A stretch of DNA of 18,100 nucleotides, from positions 1-18,100 of the forward strand of contig CABRZO010000029.1 of the NCBI GenBank assembly GCA_902475455.1. Direction: 5' to 3'. The notes beneath the pieces are model-generated. The model saw only the letters and a list, made by a program, of their open reading frames with translations, ran no database searches and was not told the DNA's origin. Positions within the stretch are counted from its first letter, which is position 1. Every line of letters starts with the position of its first letter. Positions 13,583 to 18,100 of this stretch are shown here, piece after piece. The stretch comes from an uncultured Eubacteriales bacterium. GTDB lineage: Bacteria; Bacillota; Clostridia; Oscillospirales; Oscillospiraceae. The translations under genes were made by a program, and so were the position numbers.

Positions 13583-14460
13583 TGACAACCAGGGAAAAAG
13601 TGCTGGATTACATCCGGTTTGCATCGACAGAAAGCTACCCCGGCCTCTTTTTTACCGGGCCATGCCCCTACACCATTCCTGTGGACACCCTTATCTGTGA
13701 ACGGCCCCTGCACTCCAGCGGCTACGACGCTTTCGGCGTCCACTGGACCAGTGCAGTTCCCTCCAGCCACCGCACTCCAGACCAGCCTCCCGTGCTGACG
13801 GACATCGAGGACTGGGACCAGGTGAAAGTCCCCGACGTCTCCCGCTTTGACTGGGATCGGTTGGCCCGTGACACCGCAGGATTGGACCGGTCGGAAAAGC
13901 TGGTGTCAGCCACGCTTCTGATGGGCCCCTTTGAGCGCACCTCGGTGCTCTCCTCTTTCGAGGACTGCCTGGTCAATGCCATCACTGAACCGGAGTGCTA
14001 TTCCGATCTGATCGGGAAGATTACAGATTACAAAATTGCCCTCATTGACAGATTGTATCAGGCTGCCCATCCCGACGTCATCAATCTCCACGACGACTGG
14101 GGCACCGCCCGCAGCACCTTTATGAGTCCTGAACTGTGGCGGGAGACCATCCGGCCGCATACTCAGCGTATTTACGATGCCATCCACGACCGTGGTATGC
14201 TGGTAAGCCAACACTCCTGTGGTCAGATTTCCACCCTGATTCCTGACCTGATTGAAATGGGCGCAGACTTATGGGAGGCACAGATCACATGCTACGACCT
14301 TCCGCAGCTGTTGGCTGCCTGCGAAGGCAAGGTGCGGGTCGTCTGTCCGGAATTGGCCCCCGACCCTGGCATGCCTCCGCTGGATGCACCCCAGCCGGTG
14401 CCGGAGGTGCTGCCTCAGGATATGATTGCCTATCCTGATTACCCTGATTTCCTGATTTGA
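13582..14460 (+). CDS. Uroporphyrinogen decarboxylase-family protein (probable corrinoid-type methyltransferase), short C-terminus
   Basis: 292 residues from an ATG overlapping the MFS stop, with AGAGGAGG upstream. The UroD/MtaA fold is seen in HDDWGTARSTFMSPELWRE (170-188), then IRPHTQRIYD and SQHSCGQI. HSC (211-213) matches the His-x-Cys zinc motif of MtaA-like methylcobamide methyltransferases rather than true HemE, and no porphyrin pathway genes are nearby. Such proteins move methyl groups between a methylated substrate or corrinoid protein and a thiol. The family is usually about 330-350 residues; here the region after KVRVVCPELAP becomes Pro-rich and lacks the usual GGxD strand, so the last barrel elements may be lost or replaced by deletion. 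No corrinoid protein gene is in the window. Confidence 0.75.
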   Translation: MTTREKVLDYIRFASTESYPGLFFTGPCPYTIPVDTLICERPLHSSGYDAFGVHWTSAVPSSHRTPDQPPVLTDIEDWDQVKVPDVSRFDWDRLARDTAGLDRSEKLVSATLLMGPFERTSVLSSFEDCLVNAITEPECYSDLIGKITDYKIALIDRLYQAAHPDVINLHDDWGTARSTFMSPELWRETIRPHTQRIYDAIHDRGMLVSQHSCGQISTLIPDLIEMGADLWEAQITCYDLPQLLAACEGKVRVVCPELAPDPGMPPLDAPQPVPEVLPQDMIAYPDYPDFLI

Positions 14461-14491
14461 TAAATCCCCCCTTTCTTTCCATATCAGAAGG

Positions 14492-14523
14492 CCCGCCGCA
14501 GAATGTTTTCATTCTGCGGCGGG
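14492..14523 (+). terminator. Terminator-like hairpin after the UroD-family gene
   Basis: A 13-bp perfect stem (14492-14504 with 14511-14523) with a T-rich 6-base loop, 32 bp after the stop. The tail is only mildly T-rich (TCGATTATTTG). The rest of the 14461-14765 gap, about 14524-14696, shows no gene or repeat that I can support. Confidence 0.65.
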
Positions 14524-14696
14524 TCGATTATTTGCGCTGAGATGGAATCCATTCCTGTTGGGCTGACAGAACCGGAATCCAACCCGGCAGTTGCTTTATG
14601 AGGGGCAATTTGTGTTTTAGGCCGTGAGGAAGATTCCTGTCGTAATTTTGCGAGCACTGCTGAACGCTTGCAGCAATCAATACAGCATTCAAATGC

Positions 14697-14734
14697 GAAC
14701 ATGACATACAGTTGTCGTGTTCCTATGCTATAAT
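14697..14734 (+). promoter_or_regulatory. Promoter and probable autoregulatory operator of the WYL operon
   Basis: A perfect extended -10, TGC-TATAAT, ends at 14734. Just upstream is a dyad GAACATGAC (14697-14705) / GTCGTGTTC (14714-14722) with an 8-base spacer and one mismatch; its core reads GACA-N6-TGTC. It covers the -35 region, where a WYL repressor could control its own operon. Confidence 0.6.
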
Positions 14735-14765
14735 GCAGACAGAATCAGAAAAGGCGGTGTATCCC

Positions 14766-15674
14766 ATGAAGATGGAGCGGCTCATCGGCATTCTATCCAT
14801 CCTGCTCCAGCGGGAGCGAATTACGGCACCGGAGCTGGCGGAGCAGTTCGAGGTATCTCGCCGGACGATTCAGCGGGATATCGAGTCCCTGTGCCGGGCA
14901 GGCATCCCCATCGCCACCGCCCAGGGGGCAGGGGGCGGCATCTCCATCATGGAGGGTTACCGGGTGGACCGGACGGTGCTCACCGCACCGGAGATGCAGG
15001 CCATTCTGGCGGGGCTGCGGAGCCTGGACAGTGTCAGCGGCACCCGGCGCTATGCCCAGCTGATGGACAAGCTGTCTGCCGGGGCAGGCAGGCTGGTGCC
15101 CGGCGGCGCCCATATGCTCATCGACCTCTCCTCATGGTACAAGACCAGCCTGCCGCCGAAAATTGAGCTCATTCAGGGTGCTATAGAGCAGCACCGCACC
15201 ATTTGCTTTCGGTACTTCTCACCCAAAGAGGAGTCGGTGCGGACGGTGGAGCCTTACTATCTGGTGTTCCACTGGTCCACCTGGTATGTGTGGGGCTGGT
15301 GCCGGATGCGGGAGAATTTCCGGCTCTTTAAGCTCAACCGCATGACGGAGCTCACCACCGGAGACCTCTTTGAACTTCGGCCTGCGCCACTGCCGGATCT
15401 GGAGCCGGAGCGGGTCTTTCCAGTGAAATATCAAGTCACGATTCTCTTTGATCCCGCCTGTCGCTGGCGGCTGGTGGAGGAGTACGGGGCGGACCGTTTC
15501 ACAATGGAACCAGACGGACGGCTGCGCTTTACCGGCGGCTTTCCCGACGCCGACAGCGTGCTCAGTTGGGTGTTGACCTTCGGAGACAAGGCGGAGCTGT
15601 TGGAACCGGAGGAGCTGCGGAAGCAGCTGAAGGAACTGACGGAAACACTGGCCCGCCGTTATAGGAGGAATTGA
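14766..15674 (+). CDS. HTH-WYL transcriptional regulator (YafY-like)
   Basis: 302 residues. The ATG at 14766 is used because the -10 box at 14729-14734 lies downstream of the earlier ATGs of this frame at 14712 and 14733. Residues 1-60 are a DeoR/HTH_11-type winged helix (LAEQFEVSRRTIQRDIESL). Residues about 135-205 are the WYL domain with STWYVWGW (Trp-Tyr-Val, 173-175) and FKLNRM, then a WCX-type C-terminal part (about 220-300). WYL domains bind nucleic acid or small ligands and control DNA-binding. First gene of a five-gene operon; the following gene starts 1 bp after its stop with an AGGAGG site. Dyad over its promoter suggests self-repression. Confidence 0.88.
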   Translation: MKMERLIGILSILLQRERITAPELAEQFEVSRRTIQRDIESLCRAGIPIATAQGAGGGISIMEGYRVDRTVLTAPEMQAILAGLRSLDSVSGTRRYAQLMDKLSAGAGRLVPGGAHMLIDLSSWYKTSLPPKIELIQGAIEQHRTICFRYFSPKEESVRTVEPYYLVFHWSTWYVWGWCRMRENFRLFKLNRMTELTTGDLFELRPAPLPDLEPERVFPVKYQVTILFDPACRWRLVEEYGADRFTMEPDGRLRFTGGFPDADSVLSWVLTFGDKAELLEPEELRKQLKELTETLARRYRRN

Positions 15675-15675
15675 T

Positions 15676-15996
15676 ATGGCATCTCATAAGGACTTTGTGG
15701 ACTATGTGGCCGAGCAGCTGCGGGAGGCCGGGGCTATCCGCAGCCGGAAGATGTTCGGGGAATACGGCCTTTACTGTGACGAGCTGTTCTTCGCCGTCAT
15801 TTGCCACGACCAGCTTTTTGTGAAGGTGACTCCAGAGGGCGAAGCAGCTTTTCCCAATTTGCCCAAGGCTCCGCCCTATGAGGGGGCCAAGGACTACATC
15901 CTGGTGGAGGATGTGGAGGACCGTGATACCATGACCGCCCTCACCCGCCTTACCTGCCTGGCGCTTCAGGCCCAGCCCCAGAAACGGAGGAAATGA
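15676..15996 (+). CDS. TfoX/Sxy N-terminal-domain protein
   Basis: 106 residues, preceded by TAGGAGGAAT. Family hallmarks: RSRKMFGEYGLYCDELFFAV, QLFVKVTPEG and APPYEGAKDYILVE. Only the N-terminal TfoX domain is present, as in the many stand-alone Firmicutes versions; these are not competence regulators like the full Haemophilus Sxy, and their biochemical role is unknown. In this operon it sits with a GyrI-like protein, an acetyltransferase and an SRPBCC protein, which hints at stress or small-molecule handling. Confidence 0.88.
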   Translation: MASHKDFVDYVAEQLREAGAIRSRKMFGEYGLYCDELFFAVICHDQLFVKVTPEGEAAFPNLPKAPPYEGAKDYILVEDVEDRDTMTALTRLTCLALQAQPQKRRK

Positions 15997-15998
15997 CC

Positions 15999-16634
15999 AT
16001 GGCCTTTGATTACAAGAAAGAGTACAAGGCGTTCTACCTGCCGCCCAGGACACCGGGCATTATCACGGTGCCCGCCATGAACTTTCTGGCAGTGCGGGGC
16101 CAAGGTGACCCCAACCAGGAGGGGGGCGCCTACAAGCGGGCCCTGGAACTGCTCTACGCCGTGGCCTTCACCATCAAAATGAGCAAGAAGGGCAAACACC
16201 GGCTGGAGGGCTATTTCGACTATGTGGTGCCGCCGCTGGAGGGGCTGTGGTGGCAAAAGGATACCCGGGGCGTGGACTATTCCCGCAAGGCGGATTTCCA
16301 GTGGATTTCCCTGATCCGTCTGCCGGAGTTTGTGACCAAAGAGGCCTTTGACTGGGCTGTCCGGGAGGCCACCGAAAAGAAACAACGGGACTTCTCCCAG
16401 GTAGCGTTCTTCTCCTGGGAGGAGGGGGTGTGCGTCCAGTGCATGCATCTGGGCCCCTATGACGACGAACCCGCCACTGTAGCGGCCATGGAGGAATATG
16501 CCAGGGCCCAGGGCTATGAGGCAGATTTTGGGGAGGGTCGGTTCCACCACGAGATCTATTTGAGCGATGTCCGGCGGTGTCGGCCGGAAAAACTGAAAAC
16601 CGTCATTCGGCAACCCATCAAACGAGTAGAGTGA
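15999..16634 (+). CDS. GyrI-like small-molecule-binding domain protein
   Basis: 211 residues from the ATG at 15999, chosen over 15993 because the GGAGG site (15986-15990) is 8 bp from it but only 2 bp from the other. The chain has the YKAFYLPPRTPGIITVPAMN opening, a central GYFDYVVPPLEGLWW segment and C-terminal FHHEIYLSDVRR typical of stand-alone GyrI-like proteins of Firmicutes. The SOUL/GyrI fold binds drugs and other lipophilic molecules in a groove. Conserved Trp and Glu residues (LEGLWW) suggest an intact pocket. It overlaps or abuts its neighbours in the operon. Confidence 0.88.
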   Translation: MAFDYKKEYKAFYLPPRTPGIITVPAMNFLAVRGQGDPNQEGGAYKRALELLYAVAFTIKMSKKGKHRLEGYFDYVVPPLEGLWWQKDTRGVDYSRKADFQWISLIRLPEFVTKEAFDWAVREATEKKQRDFSQVAFFSWEEGVCVQCMHLGPYDDEPATVAAMEEYARAQGYEADFGEGRFHHEIYLSDVRRCRPEKLKTVIRQPIKRVE

Positions 16635-16642
16635 GGAAGAAG

Positions 16643-17572
16643 ATGGACACGATTATTCGCAAAATACGCCCGGAAGAATACGGCCTTCTGCGGGAATTCC
16701 TCTACCAGGCCATCTATCTCCCGGAAGGCGTTGAGCCGCCACCCCGATCAGTGGTGGATCTGCCGGAGCTGCAGGTCTATATTGCGGACTTTGGCACACG
16801 GTCAGGTGACTACTGCTTGGTAGCCGAAGCGGAGAAACAAGTGGTGGGTGTGGTGTGGAGCCGCATCATGGAGGACTACGGACATATCGACGGCAGTACA
16901 CCGTCTTTGGCAATCTCATTACTGCCGGAGTATCGCGGACTGGGGATCGGGACACGGCTATTGAATGGCCTTCTGCTTCTGCTCCAGGAGCATGGGTATC
17001 GGCGGGTATCCCTCTCCGTCCAAAAGGAAAACCCGGCCCTGCACCTCTACCAGCGGGCGGGATTCTACATGGTGGCAGAAAAGGGTACAGAATACTTGAT
17101 GCTTTGGGATGGCACCCGAGCAGTACAACAGGAGAAGATGGACATGGAAGTAGAGAAACAGCGAGAGCGTAAGATCCAGCAGTGGTTTTCCATGTGGCTG
17201 GACAAGGAGGACACAGGCATTGAGGAACTCTTTGCCATCGACACCGTTTACATCGAGAGCTGGGGGCCGGAGTACCATGGCAACGGGAAAATCAAGCTGT
17301 GGTTTGCCGAGTGGAACACCCGGGGCACCGTGGAGCGATGGGACATCCGGCAGTATTTCCACAAAGGGGACCAGACCGTAGTGGAGTGGGCTTTCCGGTG
17401 CGCCATGACAGACGGCACCGTCCAGAGTTTTGACGGCCTCTCCCTCATTCGCTGGAACAGGGCGGGACAGATCTGCTTTTTGCAGGAATTTGGCAGCAAC
17501 GAAAACCGATATGACCCCTACGCCCAGGGGAAAAAACCGGTGTTCCGGGAAGAACAACCGCTGTGGTTTTAA
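16643..17572 (+). CDS. GNAT N-acetyltransferase fused to a SnoaL/NTF2-like domain
   Basis: 309 residues, GAGGAAGA before the ATG at 16643. Residues 1-160 are a GNAT domain: LPEYRGLGIGTRLLNGLLLL is the acetyl-CoA-binding motif A, and LHLYQRAGFYMV is the usual closing strand. Residues about 168-309 are a SnoaL-like (NTF2-fold) domain with KIQQWFSMWLDKEDTGI, YIESWGPEYHG and a Tyr/Trp-lined pocket. The two are normally separate proteins. An internal GGAG at 17131 with in-frame ATGs at 17138 and 17144 sits exactly at the domain border, so the second domain may also be made alone. Target of acetylation unknown. Confidence 0.85.
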   Translation: MDTIIRKIRPEEYGLLREFLYQAIYLPEGVEPPPRSVVDLPELQVYIADFGTRSGDYCLVAEAEKQVVGVVWSRIMEDYGHIDGSTPSLAISLLPEYRGLGIGTRLLNGLLLLLQEHGYRRVSLSVQKENPALHLYQRAGFYMVAEKGTEYLMLWDGTRAVQQEKMDMEVEKQRERKIQQWFSMWLDKEDTGIEELFAIDTVYIESWGPEYHGNGKIKLWFAEWNTRGTVERWDIRQYFHKGDQTVVEWAFRCAMTDGTVQSFDGLSLIRWNRAGQICFLQEFGSNENRYDPYAQGKKPVFREEQPLWF

Positions 17573-17590
17573 GAAAGGATGCGTGAAACA

Positions 17591-17986
17591 ATGCCGACCT
17601 CCAAGACAACCGTCCAATTCCCTTGCCCGGTGGAGAGGGTATGGCAGACTGTGACCGACCTTGCCCACACTACCTGGCGCAGTGACCTCAAATGGGTGGA
17701 GAGTTTGGATGAGGCCCGTTTTGTGGAGTACACCAAGAGCGGCTATGCCACGAATTTTACCGTCACGGCCTGCAAGCCGCTTCGCTTTTGGGCTCTCACC
17801 ATGGAGAACGGCAACATGTCCGGCGCCTGGGAGGGGATCTTTGAGGCGGCGGAGGGCGGCACTCGACTCCATTGTACCGAGACCGTCACCGCCAAGCACT
17901 GGTGGATGCGCCCCTTTGTTCCGGGCTATCTGAAGCGGCAGCAGAGGCTGTATCTGGACGATTTGCGGCGAGAACTGCAAAAATAG
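17591..17986 (+). CDS. SRPBCC-family protein
   Basis: 131 residues from the ATG at 17591; the ATG at 17579 would have its AAAGG site directly touching it. The chain opens with TVQFPCPVERVWQTVTDLAH, has the GAWEGIFEAAEGGTRLHC strand pair and ends in an amphipathic helix (KRQQRLYLDDLRREL), the START/Bet v1-like helix-grip fold of the polyketide cyclase/SRPBCC type. It binds a hydrophobic ligand of unknown nature. Last gene seen in the operon. Bases 17987-18100 contain no supported gene or terminator. Confidence 0.85.
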   Translation: MPTSKTTVQFPCPVERVWQTVTDLAHTTWRSDLKWVESLDEARFVEYTKSGYATNFTVTACKPLRFWALTMENGNMSGAWEGIFEAAEGGTRLHCTETVTAKHWWMRPFVPGYLKRQQRLYLDDLRRELQK

Positions 17987-18100
17987 GGGCTGTTACTTTG
18001 CGTTGCTTGCGGCCTTCGCCGGCGTGTTTCTGATGCGGAAAAAATGTAAAGCTTTTTCCCAAAGCGTACTTATACCGATACGGCAGTGTGATAACACCAT

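Noticed and set aside
13582..14460. HemE (true uroporphyrinogen decarboxylase) of heme synthesis, which would have tied in with the heme locus
   Set aside because: The HSC zinc-type motif, the partnership with an MFS transporter and PucR, and the lack of other porphyrin genes all point to the methyltransferase branch.
17987..18100. Open frame with a membrane-like segment (YFALLAAFAGVFLMRKK) running off the window end
   Set aside because: No start codon with a ribosome site can be placed and only about 35 codons are visible; it may be a chance frame.

Overview
The window looks like a chromosomal piece of a gut Clostridia, most likely Oscillospiraceae/Ruminococcaceae (Flavonifractor/Oscillibacter-like). 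Reasons: moderately high GC, strong AGGAGG-type ribosome sites, Gram-positive signal peptides and lipobox, and a family mix (tannase-like secreted hydrolase, GPH transporter, PucR regulator, GyrI-like/TfoX-N/WYL genes) typical of that group. This placement is inference from sequence style, not a database result.

Layout. (1) 1-1566 is the 3' part of a secreted alpha/beta-hydrolase of tannase/feruloyl-esterase type, followed by a 17-bp palindrome. (2) 1620-2130 is decayed sequence with a TetR N-terminal remnant. (3) 2250-9429 is the core of the window, a heme-acquisition locus. It holds a DtxR/MntR-like regulator, a membrane-anchored Shp-like protein, a heme-type substrate-binding lipoprotein carrying a frameshift, a FecCD-type permease, an ATPase, a small N-anchored surface protein, and two secreted Shp-like proteins with an extra beta-rich domain. 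It ends in a clear intrinsic terminator at 9484-9519. (4) 9527-10303 holds two broken genes, a GPH sugar transporter (-) and an AraC regulator (+), whose 5' ends both stop at the same point near 10040. (5) 10480-14460 is a PucR-type regulator divergent from an MFS transporter/UroD-family methyltransferase pair. (6) 14766-17986 is a compact operon of a WYL repressor, TfoX-N, GyrI-like, GNAT-SnoaL fusion and SRPBCC proteins.

The most interesting system is the heme locus. Its order resembles streptococcal shp-htsABC, but it has three Shp-like proteins. Each keeps two Met residues at positions that fit the bis-Met heme ligation of Shp. The regulator aligns by eye without gaps to MntR over the HTH and dimerisation region, yet all six MntR metal ligands are replaced. 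It carries an extra ~140-residue beta-rich C-terminal domain with NEAT/Shp-like patterns. The simplest idea is a former metal repressor that now senses heme (or another ligand) directly. Three GTTAG-N6-CTAAC-type dyads, in front of the regulator itself and in front of the uptake operon, are its likely operators. A second dyad family (GTTGC-N6-GCAAC, two copies) lies upstream of the operon promoter.
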